In this document: positions 36,522 through 45,524 of the stretch, one piece after another | Layout of the letters: each line of letters opens with the position of its first letter | Numbering within the stretch: the first letter of the stretch is position 1 | From: Tabrizicola sp. | GTDB taxonomy: Bacteria > Pseudomonadota > Alphaproteobacteria > Rhodobacterales > Rhodobacteraceae | NCBI RefSeq assembly: GCF_030694085.1 | Contig: NZ_JAUXZE010000005.1 | Coordinates: 44,708 to 108,707 of the forward strand | Reading direction: 5' to 3' | DNA length: 64,000 bases | Notes under the pieces: generated by a model | The model's database searches: none | The model's input: the letters and a program-made list of their open reading frames with translations, nothing else | What the model was told of the DNA's origin: nothing | Translations under genes and position numbers: made by a program

Positions 36522-37169
36522 CTACCCCGCCAGATGCCGCAGCCCCTGCGTCACGTCGGTCCGCACCGCCAGCCGCAACCCCGGCTCGTCCCCCGCCTTC
36601 AGGGCCGCCAGGATCACCCGGTGGTGCATCGGCGGCTCCCTCCGCTTGACCTTCGCATAGACCGCCCGCATCGTCGGCCCCAGTTGCAGCCAGACCGTCT
36701 CGCACATCGCCAGCATCGCCGGGGTCTGGGCGCGCAGGTAGAGCGTCCGGTGGAACTCAAGGTTCGTGCGGACATAGGTCACCGCATCCCCCCGCACCGC
36801 CGCCTCGCCGTTCATCAGGTTGATCGCCGTCAGCCGCTCGATCAGCGCGAAGTGGGCGCGGGGCAGCGCGCGGGCGGCCATCTCCGGCTCCAGCAAAGCC
36901 CGGATCGCCGCCAGTTCCTCTATCCGCTCCGGGGTCAGTTCCGGCGTGGAAATGCGGCCCGACGACGACAGCGTCAGCGCACCTTCAGCCACCAGTCGCC
37001 GCACCGCCTCACGCGCGGGGGTCATCGAGACACCGAAGGTCTTGCCCAACCCCCGCAACGTCAGCGACTGGCCGGGGTTCATCTCGCCATGCATCACCTG
37101 CTGGCGCAGCGACCGGTAAAGCCGTTCATGCGCGGCAGCGTTGGGATCGGTGGGACGGGGCGTCAGCAT
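36522..37169 (-). CDS. GntR-family transcriptional regulator (FCD type)
   Basis: 215 aa. A winged HTH (RSLRQQVMHGEMNPGQSLTLRGLGKTFGVSMTPAREAVRRLVAEGALT) is followed by an all-helical FCD ligand domain (ERIEELAAIRALLEPEMAARAL, then NLEFHRTLYLRA). It probably responds to a carboxylic acid via a metal site. No obvious target gene is adjacent; the neighbours are the atypical gene and a metallopeptidase. Confidence 0.9.
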   Translation of the reverse strand: MLTPRPTDPNAAAHERLYRSLRQQVMHGEMNPGQSLTLRGLGKTFGVSMTPAREAVRRLVAEGALTLSSSGRISTPELTPERIEELAAIRALLEPEMAARALPRAHFALIERLTAINLMNGEAAVRGDAVTYVRTNLEFHRTLYLRAQTPAMLAMCETVWLQLGPTMRAVYAKVKRREPPMHHRVILAALKAGDEPGLRLAVRTDVTQGLRHLAG

Positions 37170-37202
37170 GGGATGCAGGGAAGCACCCCGGCCGCAGACG
37201 GG

Positions 37203-37895
37203 TCAATCCTGAAAGCGTACCCGATGAAGGGTGTTGCCGTTCGTCTTCAGCCAGTTCCGGTGATCCTTCCAGTCCGGGCAGATCGACGTCACGACCTTCC
37301 AGTAGTCCGGTGAGTGGTTCAGCTCGACCAGATGCGCGACCTCATGCGCGGCGACATAGTCCAGCACGGCAGGCGGGGCCATGATCAGCCGCCAGGAATA
37401 CATCAGCCGCCCGTCCGGCGAGCAGGAGCCCCAGCGTGAGCGGGTATCGCGGATTGCCAGCGACGAATACCGGCGCTCAACAAGTTCTGCATAGCGGGTC
37501 GAAGCGGCGGCGAGCCGATCCCGCGCCAGAACCTTCAGCCAGGCCGCAACCCGCGGTCCCAGAGTTTCCAGATTTCCCGGAACCAGAAGCTGTTGCCCCT
37601 CGACGCGGACCCCGCGACCGGTTGCCGGGGTCAGGACCAGCTCGGCCCCCTCGACCGGAACAACCGCGCCCGGCCCCACCGTCCGCAGCGCCGAGCCCGG
37701 CATTGTCGACAGGGTCTGCCGCAGCCAGTCCTCGTTGCCGCGCAGGAAGGCCATCGCCTCACCATCCCGCGCCCTGACGGGCATCGACAGCGTCACCTTG
37801 CCGTCCAGCCGTGACACCCGCAACGAGAATCGGCGCGCGCGGGCCGACCGTTTCAGATGCACCTCGACCGGCGGCGAGCCTGGCAGAACCGGCAT
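37203..37895 (-). CDS. YgjP/DUF45-type metallopeptidase
   Basis: 230 aa. The zinc-binding YVAAHEVAHLVELNHSPDYWKVV (HExxH with a third His) preceded by RDTRSRWGSCSPDGRLMYSWRLIMAPP is the signature of the YgjP/M48-related SprT-like family. The N-terminal half (SARARRFSLRVSRLDGKVTLSMP) is typical. AAGGGGA precedes the ATG at 37895. The substrate is unknown. Confidence 0.92.
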   Translation of the reverse strand: MPVLPGSPPVEVHLKRSARARRFSLRVSRLDGKVTLSMPVRARDGEAMAFLRGNEDWLRQTLSTMPGSALRTVGPGAVVPVEGAELVLTPATGRGVRVEGQQLLVPGNLETLGPRVAAWLKVLARDRLAAASTRYAELVERRYSSLAIRDTRSRWGSCSPDGRLMYSWRLIMAPPAVLDYVAAHEVAHLVELNHSPDYWKVVTSICPDWKDHRNWLKTNGNTLHRVRFQD

Positions 37896-38019
37896 GCAAA
37901 TCCCCTTGAAAGCTTCGGCGAAGATAGCCATTTCCCGTGACGCACGAAAGCCTTTGACAGTCGCCTGCACCTGTGGCAAGCGACCATTTTCCCGTTACCC
38001 ACCACCTAAAGGGATGACC

Positions 38020-38355
38020 ATGCCCAAAGCAGAATGGGGCACGAAGCGGATTTGCCCGACCACCGGCAAACGCTTCTATGACCTGAACAAAAGCCCGATC
38101 GTCAGCCCCTACACGGGCGAGGTCGTGGACATCGAATCCGTACGGCGCAAGATGGCCGCCTCGGTCATCGCGCGGGCTGTTCCCGAAAAGGACGACGACG
38201 TTCTCGTCGAGGATCTGGAAACCGAAGACGTCCTGCTGGACGGCGCCGTCGCCGACGATGCCGAGATGGACGACGATCTTCTGGAAGACGATGCGGACGA
38301 CACCGTCTCGCTGGACGACCTTGCCGACGTGCCGGGCGACGAGGAAGAAGTCTGA
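38020..38355 (+). CDS. TIGR02300-family acidic protein
   Basis: 111 aa. The N-terminus KAEWGTKRICPTTGKRFYDLNKSPIVSPYTGEVV defines TIGR02300, a family restricted to alphaproteobacteria. The second half is a strongly acidic tail rich in Asp and Glu. AAAGGG lies before ATG 38020 (another ATG is at 38014). A zinc-ribbon origin is likely, but only one of the expected Cys is present. Function unknown. tRNA-Ala follows. Confidence 0.9.
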   Translation: MPKAEWGTKRICPTTGKRFYDLNKSPIVSPYTGEVVDIESVRRKMAASVIARAVPEKDDDVLVEDLETEDVLLDGAVADDAEMDDDLLEDDADDTVSLDDLADVPGDEEEV

Positions 38356-38359
38356 GACA

Positions 38360-38384
38360 AGCGCCGGGGGAAAGGGGCGTTTTT
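38360..38384 (+). terminator. Possible weak terminator after the TIGR02300 gene
   Basis: AGCGCC pairs with GGCGTT (six pairs, one G-T) and is followed by TTTT, five bases after the stop. Confidence 0.45.
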
Positions 38385-38458
38385 CCCCTTGCACCCCCCC
38401 GCGACCTGTCCTAGATACCCCGCATCGCGGCGGCAACGGCGCGGTGCTTCTCTCCGGT

Positions 38459-38534
<76 letters not shown>

Positions 38535-38550
38535 AAAAGAGACTGAAAGC

Positions 38551-38574
38551 GGGACGGCATTGCCGTCCCTTTTT
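38551..38574 (+). terminator. Intrinsic terminator after tRNA-Ala
   Basis: GGGACGGC, loop ATT, GCCGTCCC, then TTTTT. Confidence 0.92.
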
Positions 38575-38691
38575 CTTTTCCGGGCCCATGACTCCGGCCT
38601 GAGCCCACACCACCGCGCGGCAGGGTCAAGACTAGAGGAATCCAGGCGGCAGGCGTGCTACCTGACGCGAACTTTTCAGTCAGGCCGGGGC

Positions 38692-38714
38692 GGTGCGCTG
38701 TAGCGCACCCTACG
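38692..38714. repeat. GTAGGGTG palindrome, copy 3
   Basis: GGTGCGCT (38692-38699), two-base centre, AGCGCACC (38702-38709), then CTACG. Reverse-complemented it starts CGTAGGGTGCGCT, sharing the flank with copies at 8312 and 24171 but with GCGCT replacing GGCGAT. It lies two bases before the RND permease stop. Confidence 0.8.
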
Positions 38715-38715
38715 A

Positions 38716-41700
38716 TTACTCTGCAGGCTGGGCCCGGCCCCTGCCGCGCAGCTTGGCGGGGCGGTGTTCAGCATACCAGGCCCGCCGCTTTTCCCGCTGC
38801 CAGAACCAGGGCTTCGGATGGTCGTCCCGCGTCACCAGCATCAGCATCGAGGGGATGATGACCAGCGTCAGCACCGTGGCGAAGGCCAGGCCATAGACGA
38901 TGGCGCTGGACAGCGCGATCCACCATTGGGTCGAGGGCGCGCCGATGGTGACCTCGTGGCTAAGAAGCTCGAGGTTCAGGCCAAAGGCGATGGGCAGCAC
39001 ACCAAGGATCGCGGTCAGCGCGGTCAGGACCACGGGGCGCGCCCGTTCGCGGCAGGTCTGCAGGATCGCCTCTATCTTCGGGCGGCCCTCGCGGCGCAGG
39101 GTGTCGTAGGTGTCGATCAGCACGATGTTGTTGTTCACCACGACCCCCGCCAGCGCGATGATGCCGATGCCGGTCATCACCATCGTGAAGGGCTGGCCCA
39201 TGATCATCAGGCCCAGAAGGACTCCGATGGTTGACATGATGACCGCCGACAGCACCAGCCAGACCGAGGTGAAATTGTTGAACTGCGCCAGAAGCACGAT
39301 GAAGATCAGGAAGATCGCGGCACCGAAGGCCTTGGACAGGAAGGCTCCGGCCTCGGCCTGCTCGGCGTCCTCGCCTGCCAGTTTCCAGCGGATGCCGTAC
39401 TGGTCAAGGCTGGCTGCTTCCAGCGCGGCGGTCACCTGGGCGTAGATCTTGTCGGGCTGCACGCCCTCGCGGATACCGGCCTGGACCGTGACGGTGCGGG
39501 CGCTGTCCAGACGGGTCAGCGTGCCGGTGGTCGGCGCGGCCTTGCGCGTGACGAAGTTCGAAATCGGGACCGATCCCTCGGCCGTCTGGATGCGCAGCTG
39601 GTCCAGCGCGGAAATGGTCCGCTGGTCGGCCGGCAGGCGCAGGACGATGTCCACCGCGTCATCGGCCCCGGCAGGGCGGTAGTCCGACAGTTTCAGCCCG
39701 CCCGTCACCAACTGGACCATCGCCCCCACGGTCGAGGGCGCAATGCCATAGCGCGACGCGGCGGCACGGTCGACCTGCAGCTCCCAGTCGACGCCGGGGG
39801 GCGGCAGGCCGTTCGAGATGTCGATCACGTCCGGCACATTGGCCAGCCGCGCGGCAACCTGCTGGGCGACCTCGTTCAGATAGGTCGGATCATCGGCGGA
39901 AAGCTGGATCTGGATCGCCTTGCCGGTAGGTGGCCCCGCCTGCGGAACCGAAACCTGAATGTCCACGCCCGGAATCCCGACCATCGCCTGCCGCAAGTCG
40001 GCAAGGATGGCATTGGCGTTCTTGCGCATCCGCCAGTCGACGAATTCGTACTGGATGACACCGATCACATCGGCATCGATCTCTTGGCCCATTCCGCCGC
40101 CCGCGCCGGTGCGGGTATAAACTGTCTCGATCCCCGGCCAGCCCAGGATGCGTTCCTCGGCCTGGGCGACGAGGGAATCCTTTTCGGCGATGGAGAGGTT
40201 CCCGCGCGCCTTGACGTAGAGAAGGCCGAACTCGGGTTCCACATCGGGAAAGAAGATCACGCCCTTTCCATACTTGGCATAGGCGAAGGGCACCGAGACC
40301 AGCAACCCGACGGCCACGAAAAGCATGATCACCGGATGCCGCACCGCCTTGCCGACGACCCACATATAGGCCCCGTCCTTGTGCTCGGGCGGGTGCTTGA
40401 ACGGCTTGGCGATCAGCGCGCCCAGCGTCGGCACGAAGATCAGCGCGTAAAGCATAGAGGCCGACAGCGTGACGATCAGCGTGATCGGCAGGTACTTCAT
40501 GAACTCGCCGACGATACCGGGCCAGAACAGGAGGGGCGAGAAGGCCGCCACCCGCGTCATCGTTGCCGCGACGACGGGCCCGGTCATCTTGTGCGAGGCC
40601 ATCGCGAAAGCCTCGCGCTTGTCCATGCCTTCGGACATGCGGCGTTCGGCGTATTCCGTGACGATGATGGCGTCGTCGACCAGCATCCCAACGGCCAGGA
40701 TCAGCGAGAACAGGACGACGATGTTGACCGTGTAGCCCCAGAGCGACAGCGCCAGCATCCCCATCAGGAACGAGGCCGGGATCGCCAGCCCGATCAGGAT
40801 CGAGGCACGGACCGACAGTGCATAAAGGATGACGATGAAGACCAGGATCACCGCCGTCAGCACGGAATTCTGCAGGTCGAACAGAAGCTGGCGGATGTCC
40901 TTGGACTTGTCCTGGCTGAAGGTCACTTCGGTGCCTTCGGGCAGCAGAGCCTTGAACTCTTCGGTGACCGCCTTCACCTGGTCGACCGTTTCGATCAGGT
41001 TGGCTCCGGTGCGCTTTGAAACTTCGATGGCGATTGCCGGCGCGCCGTTCAGGCGGGTCACCGTCTCGGGTTCCTTCAGCGTCGGCAGGATGCCAGCGAT
41101 GTCGCGGACCCGGACGGTGGCGGTCCCGGTCGAGACGACCGGCAGGTTCGCCACATCCTCGATGGTTTCCAGCAGCGACGGCACCTTGATCGCATAGCGG
41201 CCCTCGGCCCCTTCCAGCGACCCTGCGGCCACCAGCTGGTTCCCGGCAGCAAAGCCCGCGATCAGGATATCGGGGCGCAGGCCATAGGTGGCCAGCTTGC
41301 CGGGATCTATCACGACTTCGACCAGATCGTCGCGCACGCCCTGAAGCTCGGCGTTCAGGACCGGGGGCAGCTCTTCCAGCCGGTCGCGCAAGTCGCGGCC
41401 CGCGCGGGCCAGCACGCGTTCCGGCACGTCGCCAGAGAGGGTGATGACCAGGATCGGGAATTCGGACAGGTTGACCTCGTTCACCGTCGGCTCGTCGGCC
41501 CCGTCCGGCAGCTCGGGCCGCGCCATGTCGACCTTGTTGCGCACATCGTCCAGCGCCTTCTTGAGGTCGGCCCCGGCCTGGAATTCGATCAGCACGTTGC
41601 CGCCGCCCTGATAGGCGGTCGAGGTCATCTTCTTGATGCCGGTGATCGACTTCAGCGAGGTTTCCATCGGCCGCAGCAAGAGCCGCTCGCTGTCTTCGGG

Positions 41701-41865
41701 CGAGATGCCGGTGTAGTGCATGCTGACGTAAAGGATCGGGATCTGGATATCCGGCTCGGCCTCCTTGGGGATCGAGACATAGGCCATGGTCCCGGCCAGC
41801 ATCAGGAACAGCAGGACCGAAACGGTCAGCCGGGCATTGGCAATGGCGGTTTCGACGATCTTCAT
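38716..41865 (-). CDS. RND efflux transporter permease subunit
   Basis: Inner-membrane proton-driven pump of 1049 aa with twelve transmembrane helices and two large periplasmic loops (about 30-330 and 560-860). The paired acids for proton relay are in GMLVDDAIIVTEYAERR, and SASMLYALIFVPTLGA is typical. The N-terminus lacks the FFI start of classic AcrB and reads KIVETAIANARLTVSVLLFLM, as in the MdtB/CzcA-neighbouring groups often found in alphaproteobacteria. It is coupled by an ATGA overlap to the adaptor gene. No outer-membrane TolC partner is nearby. Confidence 0.92.
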   Translation of the reverse strand: MKIVETAIANARLTVSVLLFLMLAGTMAYVSIPKEAEPDIQIPILYVSMHYTGISPEDSERLLLRPMETSLKSITGIKKMTSTAYQGGGNVLIEFQAGADLKKALDDVRNKVDMARPELPDGADEPTVNEVNLSEFPILVITLSGDVPERVLARAGRDLRDRLEELPPVLNAELQGVRDDLVEVVIDPGKLATYGLRPDILIAGFAAGNQLVAAGSLEGAEGRYAIKVPSLLETIEDVANLPVVSTGTATVRVRDIAGILPTLKEPETVTRLNGAPAIAIEVSKRTGANLIETVDQVKAVTEEFKALLPEGTEVTFSQDKSKDIRQLLFDLQNSVLTAVILVFIVILYALSVRASILIGLAIPASFLMGMLALSLWGYTVNIVVLFSLILAVGMLVDDAIIVTEYAERRMSEGMDKREAFAMASHKMTGPVVAATMTRVAAFSPLLFWPGIVGEFMKYLPITLIVTLSASMLYALIFVPTLGALIAKPFKHPPEHKDGAYMWVVGKAVRHPVIMLFVAVGLLVSVPFAYAKYGKGVIFFPDVEPEFGLLYVKARGNLSIAEKDSLVAQAEERILGWPGIETVYTRTGAGGGMGQEIDADVIGVIQYEFVDWRMRKNANAILADLRQAMVGIPGVDIQVSVPQAGPPTGKAIQIQLSADDPTYLNEVAQQVAARLANVPDVIDISNGLPPPGVDWELQVDRAAASRYGIAPSTVGAMVQLVTGGLKLSDYRPAGADDAVDIVLRLPADQRTISALDQLRIQTAEGSVPISNFVTRKAAPTTGTLTRLDSARTVTVQAGIREGVQPDKIYAQVTAALEAASLDQYGIRWKLAGEDAEQAEAGAFLSKAFGAAIFLIFIVLLAQFNNFTSVWLVLSAVIMSTIGVLLGLMIMGQPFTMVMTGIGIIALAGVVVNNNIVLIDTYDTLRREGRPKIEAILQTCRERARPVVLTALTAILGVLPIAFGLNLELLSHEVTIGAPSTQWWIALSSAIVYGLAFATVLTLVIIPSMLMLVTRDDHPKPWFWQREKRRAWYAEHRPAKLRGRGRAQPAE

Positions 41866-42959
41866 TGGCCGACCCCAGAGGCTACCTCGACCGTGTCGCC
41901 GTCGCGCACGAGGTCTTGACCTGCGGTGATGATGCGCACGCCTTCGGGCACTCCGGTGACGACCAGGCCCTGGGCGGTGTCATCGATGATCTGGACGGCG
42001 GCGAACTGGGCCACGTTGGCCTTGTCCACGACCCGCACCCCAAGTTCGCCCTTGTCCGACAGCGTGATGATCGACCGCGGGACCACGACGGCGCGAAGCG
42101 GCTGGGCGTAAAGCGACACCTCGGCCGTCATGCCCGAGGGCAGCGTCATCCGCGGGTTCGGCAACGCGATTTCCACCGGGAAGGTCCGGGTCTGCGCCGA
42201 AGCCTCACGCGCCACCAGCCGCACGGTCCCGTCCATCTCGGTCCCGTTGACGAGGCGCACCTTGGCGGTGGACCCCACGGCGACGGCGGCCAGGTCGACC
42301 TCGCTCACCTCGGCCTTAACCAGGATCGGATCCAGCGACAGGATCGTGGCAACCGGGGTTCCGGTCTGCACCCATTCGCCAAGTTCGACGGTGACGGTAT
42401 CCACAACGCCGGCGAAGGGTGCCTTCAGCCGCAGACGGTCGGCCGAGGCCTGGGCGCGCGCAAGCTCGGCGGCGGCGGCGTCACGGGCGGACCGGGCGTT
42501 GGTCAGGTTCGACTCTGAAGTGCTGCCACCCTCGAACAGCCGCTGCGCAACCTCGAGATCCCGCTCTTTCTGGTCCAGCGCGATGCGGGCGATCCTTTCC
42601 TGGGCCACGGCCTCGGGGCCTTCCAGCGTCATGACCTCGGACCCAGCCCCGACCATGCCACCCTTGGTCATTGCCAAGGACGCGATGACCCCGTCGGCGC
42701 GTGCCGCCAGTTCCACCCGCTTGTCGGCCTCGGTGATCCCCGAAAGACGGATCGCGCGGGCGTGGTCGACGAAGACCGGCTCGACGGCCGATACGGTGCG
42801 GACCAGAGGCTTGTTTTCAGTGGCGGGGGCCTCGGGCGTCTGGGATTCCTTACCCTCGGCGGTCTGTGCGCTGCCGACCGACGAGAACTCGCCAGTCGCG
42901 ATCCAGGCAACGGCGCAAGCCATGACAGCAAGGGCGGCAAGACGGTGGAATTTCGGCAT
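41862..42959 (-). CDS. HlyD/MexA-type periplasmic adaptor subunit
   Basis: 365 aa. An N-terminal hydrophobic anchor (LAALAVMACAVAWIATG) is followed by a lipoyl half (DGVIASLAMTKGGMVGAGSEVMTLE), an alpha-helical hairpin (about 115-165), and a beta-barrel domain with VSEVDLAAVAVGSTAKVRL. It links the RND pump to an outer-membrane channel. The stop overlaps the pump start. A perfect GCCAATATTGGC palindrome lies 55-66 bp upstream. Confidence 0.92.
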   Translation of the reverse strand: MPKFHRLAALAVMACAVAWIATGEFSSVGSAQTAEGKESQTPEAPATENKPLVRTVSAVEPVFVDHARAIRLSGITEADKRVELAARADGVIASLAMTKGGMVGAGSEVMTLEGPEAVAQERIARIALDQKERDLEVAQRLFEGGSTSESNLTNARSARDAAAAELARAQASADRLRLKAPFAGVVDTVTVELGEWVQTGTPVATILSLDPILVKAEVSEVDLAAVAVGSTAKVRLVNGTEMDGTVRLVAREASAQTRTFPVEIALPNPRMTLPSGMTAEVSLYAQPLRAVVVPRSIITLSDKGELGVRVVDKANVAQFAAVQIIDDTAQGLVVTGVPEGVRIITAGQDLVRDGDTVEVASGVGQ

Positions 42960-43299
42960 GGCGAGGCATCACCCGGATAAGCTGTTGATCGGAAAAGATT
43001 TCTTCTGTCGCGAGCCAATATTGGCCCAACGGCCGGAGCTGGAACAAGACTCTGTACGCGGACGCGCGAAGTCATACGCCCGGCGGGAAACAAGGTCCAG
43101 TCCGGTGTTGCAACCGCTTTGGCTTGACTTCGAAGGTGAAAGCGCCCATCTCCACCATGTCCGACGCCCGTGCCGCGTGAGCACCGAAAGGCCCGGACGC
43201 TCTGGTTCCCATTAGTCACGCAGGGGCGCCGCTTGCGGCACGGTCACGGGCATAGGCCCGGGGCGAGGGTCGCAGGCCCTCTGAACGAATGGGATTCCC
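42960..43299. other. Intergenic region between the RND operon and the helicase gene
   Basis: 340 bp between divergent genes, without a supported gene. It holds the palindrome GCCAATATTGGC (43014-43025) on the RND side, and a TTGACT at about 43126 on the helicase side that could be a -35 element. The rest is unremarkable. Confidence 0.6.
43014..43025. promoter_or_regulatory. Candidate operator of the RND efflux operon
   Basis: Perfect 12-bp palindrome GCCAATATTGGC, 55-66 bp upstream of the adaptor ATG. Efflux operons are commonly repressed by TetR or MarR proteins on such sites, but no regulator gene is adjacent. Confidence 0.4.
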
Positions 43300-44655
43300 A
43301 TGACCACTTTTGCCGACCTCGGCCTTTCGCCGAAAATCCTGAAAGCGCTGGAAAAGACCACGCTGAAGACGCCCACGCCGATCCAGGCGCAGGCAATTCC
43401 CCATATCATGGCGGGCCGTGACCTGATGGGCCTGGCCCAGACCGGCACCGGCAAGACCGCCGCTTTCGGCCTGCCGCTTCTGCACCGCCTTCTCGACATC
43501 GGCCACCCACCGGGGCCGAAGAACGTGCGCGCCCTTATCCTTGCGCCAACGCGTGAGTTGATCGCCCAGATCAAGGACAACTTCGAGGTCTTCACCAAGG
43601 GCACCGCCGTCAAGGTGACGATGGTCGTTGGCGGCGCGTCCCTCTTCAAACAGGCGCAGGCGCTCTCCAAGGGCACTGATGTTCTGGTGGCTACCCCCGG
43701 CCGTCTGATCGACCTTCTGGAGCGTGGTGACGTCAAGCTGGACCAGTGCGCCTATCTGGTGCTGGACGAAGCTGACCACATGCTGGACATGGGCTTCATC
43801 CATTCCCTGCGGAAGATCGCCAAGCACATCCCGCTCAAGCGTCAGACGATGCTTTTCAGCGCTACCATGCCGAAAGACATCTCGGAAATCGCCGACACCT
43901 ACCTGCGTGACCCGATCAAGGTGCAGGTGGCACCCCCCGGCAAGCCGGTCGAGCGGATCAGCCAGGGCGTCCACTACATCCCGAACGGCGACAAGGCCCG
44001 CGTGCTGGAAGAGTATCTGAAGAAGCACCCGGGCGAGCAGGCCCTGGTCTTCGGTCGCACCAAGCACGGCTCGGAAAAGCTGATGAAGCTGCTGGCCGTC
44101 TGGGGCTTCAAGGTCGGCTCGATCCACGGCAACAAAAGCCAGAACCAACGTGACCGCACCCTGACCGAGTTCCGCAATGGCGAGCTTGACGTGCTGGTCG
44201 CCACCGACGTCGCCGCCCGCGGAATCGACATTCCTACCGTGCGCCACGTCTACAACTTCGACATGCCCAACGTGCCGGAGAACTACGTCCACCGCATCGG
44301 ACGCACCGCGCGGGCGGGGGCCAACGGGTCCTCGATCAGCTTCTGCGCTCCGGCTGAAATGGGCGAGCTGCAGGCCATCGAGAAACTGCTGAAGACCCCG
44401 CTTCCCGTTGTGGGCGGCGCGCCTTGGGCGGCGGACGTGGTTGCTGCGGCTCCGAAGCCGGGGCAGAACCGCGGGCAGCGGCAGGGCAATGGCGGACGGC
44501 AGGGCCAGAAGCTGACGGCCAAGCCGCAGGGCCAGCGGTCCGGTTCGGGCAAACCAGCGGGTCAGGGTCGTCCGGCGGGTCAGGGCAAACCTGCGGGCCA
44601 GCGCCCGGCCAAGCCTCAGGGCGGCAGCTTCGCGCCGCGCCGCGACGCACGCTAG
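43300..44655 (+). CDS. DEAD-box RNA helicase (RhlE-like)
   Basis: 451 aa. Q-motif (KTPTPIQAQAIPHI), Walker A AQTGTGKT, PTRELIAQI, GGASL, TPGRLIDLLERG, DEAD (VLDEADHMLDMGF), SAT (FSATMP), and HRIGRTARAG are all in order. The C-terminal 75 residues are a low-complexity Gly/Gln/Lys tail (NRGQRQGNGGRQGQKL, GKPAGQ repeats), as in RhlE-like helicases that remodel ribosomal or cold-shock RNA. The start is at 43300. Confidence 0.93.
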   Translation: MTTFADLGLSPKILKALEKTTLKTPTPIQAQAIPHIMAGRDLMGLAQTGTGKTAAFGLPLLHRLLDIGHPPGPKNVRALILAPTRELIAQIKDNFEVFTKGTAVKVTMVVGGASLFKQAQALSKGTDVLVATPGRLIDLLERGDVKLDQCAYLVLDEADHMLDMGFIHSLRKIAKHIPLKRQTMLFSATMPKDISEIADTYLRDPIKVQVAPPGKPVERISQGVHYIPNGDKARVLEEYLKKHPGEQALVFGRTKHGSEKLMKLLAVWGFKVGSIHGNKSQNQRDRTLTEFRNGELDVLVATDVAARGIDIPTVRHVYNFDMPNVPENYVHRIGRTARAGANGSSISFCAPAEMGELQAIEKLLKTPLPVVGGAPWAADVVAAAPKPGQNRGQRQGNGGRQGQKLTAKPQGQRSGSGKPAGQGRPAGQGKPAGQRPAKPQGGSFAPRRDAR

Positions 44656-44701
44656 AAACGGCGGGCGGGGTCGGTATAAGCCGGCCCCGCTTTCGTTCCG
44701 G

Positions 44702-45154
44702 TCAGCTTGCCTCTTCTTCCAGGTTCAGCTTCATCTCCAAAAGCACCTGCTGGATCGCCAGCGTCTCGCGCAGAAGCCGCTTGGCCTCGTTGACCGAGAT
44801 CTTTCCGTCGCCGATTGCCTGATTGTATTCCGCCATCAGCATCCCGAAACGCTGCGCCAGGGCAACGACATCCTGGTTCACCCCCGAGGACGAGGCGTTC
44901 CGCTTTTCGCCGTCATAGGACAGCGTGATCCCCCGCAGGTCCGCCAGGGCCGCCGTCACATGCGGGAAGCGGCTTGAGGACTCCAGCGCCGCCACCACGT
45001 CAATCGGCATGAAGCGGTCGTCGTGTTCGTCGCTGTCCGAGTAATACCGCCCCAGCGTGGCCTTCGACTTTCCGGTGATCGCGCAGGCCGATTCAATTCC
45101 CACGTCCTTGACCAGCGCCTCGGTGTGTTTCTTCAGATAGGACGCAACCGACAT
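44702..45154 (-). CDS. Phage CII-like (Phage_CP76 type) DNA-binding protein
   Basis: 150 aa. LKKHTEALVKDVGIESACAITGKSKATLGRYY followed by FMPIDVVAALESSSRFPHVTAALADLRG resembles the CII/CP76 helix-turn-helix of P2-like phages, with a C-terminal helix pair (EAKRLLRETLAIQQVLLEMKLNLEEEA). The ATG at 45154 has GGAG upstream. No phage genes surround it, so it is a domesticated or stand-alone regulator. A TTCCCAT-N7-ATGGGAA dyad lies upstream. Confidence 0.65.
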   Translation of the reverse strand: MSVASYLKKHTEALVKDVGIESACAITGKSKATLGRYYSDSDEHDDRFMPIDVVAALESSSRFPHVTAALADLRGITLSYDGEKRNASSSGVNQDVVALAQRFGMLMAEYNQAIGDGKISVNEAKRLLRETLAIQQVLLEMKLNLEEEAS

Positions 45155-45524
45155 CACCCACTCCACTGACCTGCATGCCCCAGGGTCAAGCCGGGGGAAA
45201 CGCGATGTTTTTTTCCCATTAATCGGATGGGAACCGTTTGTCATGGATAAAGAGGTTCCGGGCTGTCCGGAACGTTAGCGAGTGGTCGATGTCCCCAGCA
45301 TCGGCAAGCGTTGGGTCCGCCGCATCAACCCGGCAAACGGGCTGACGGCGGCGCCGACTAAACGCGGCGGGCCCGTGTTTTGCGAGTGTGCGGGCGTTCC
45401 CGCCGGTATGTGTGTTTCGGGCCTGCGGTCCCGCCCGGTAAGGGGTTATCTTCGGTAAGTCGGGTCGTGTCTGCCAGCCAATAGGCTTGCAGCGCGGCCC
45501 GGTGATCGGCTAGGGGATCGCCTC
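45155..45524. other. Intergenic region between the CII-like gene and tdk
   Basis: 370 bp between divergent genes. It contains a TTCCCAT/ATGGGAA dyad (45213-45233) and a GTTCCGG-GCTGT-CCGGAAC hairpin (45255-45273). The GC-rich segment 45330-45510 could be transcribed as a leader or small RNA, but I recognise no known RNA family. Confidence 0.55.
45213..45233. promoter_or_regulatory. Candidate operator TTCCCAT-N7-ATGGGAA
   Basis: Perfect 7-bp arms with a seven-base spacer, about 60 bp upstream of the CII-like gene, a spacing suited to an autoregulatory operator. The link is inferred. Confidence 0.45.

Noticed and set aside
45330..45510. A 6S RNA, SRP RNA or similar structured RNA before tdk
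   Set aside because: I could not find the conserved SRP GNRA/asymmetric loop motif or a 6S-type long hairpin. It remains an unassigned gap.
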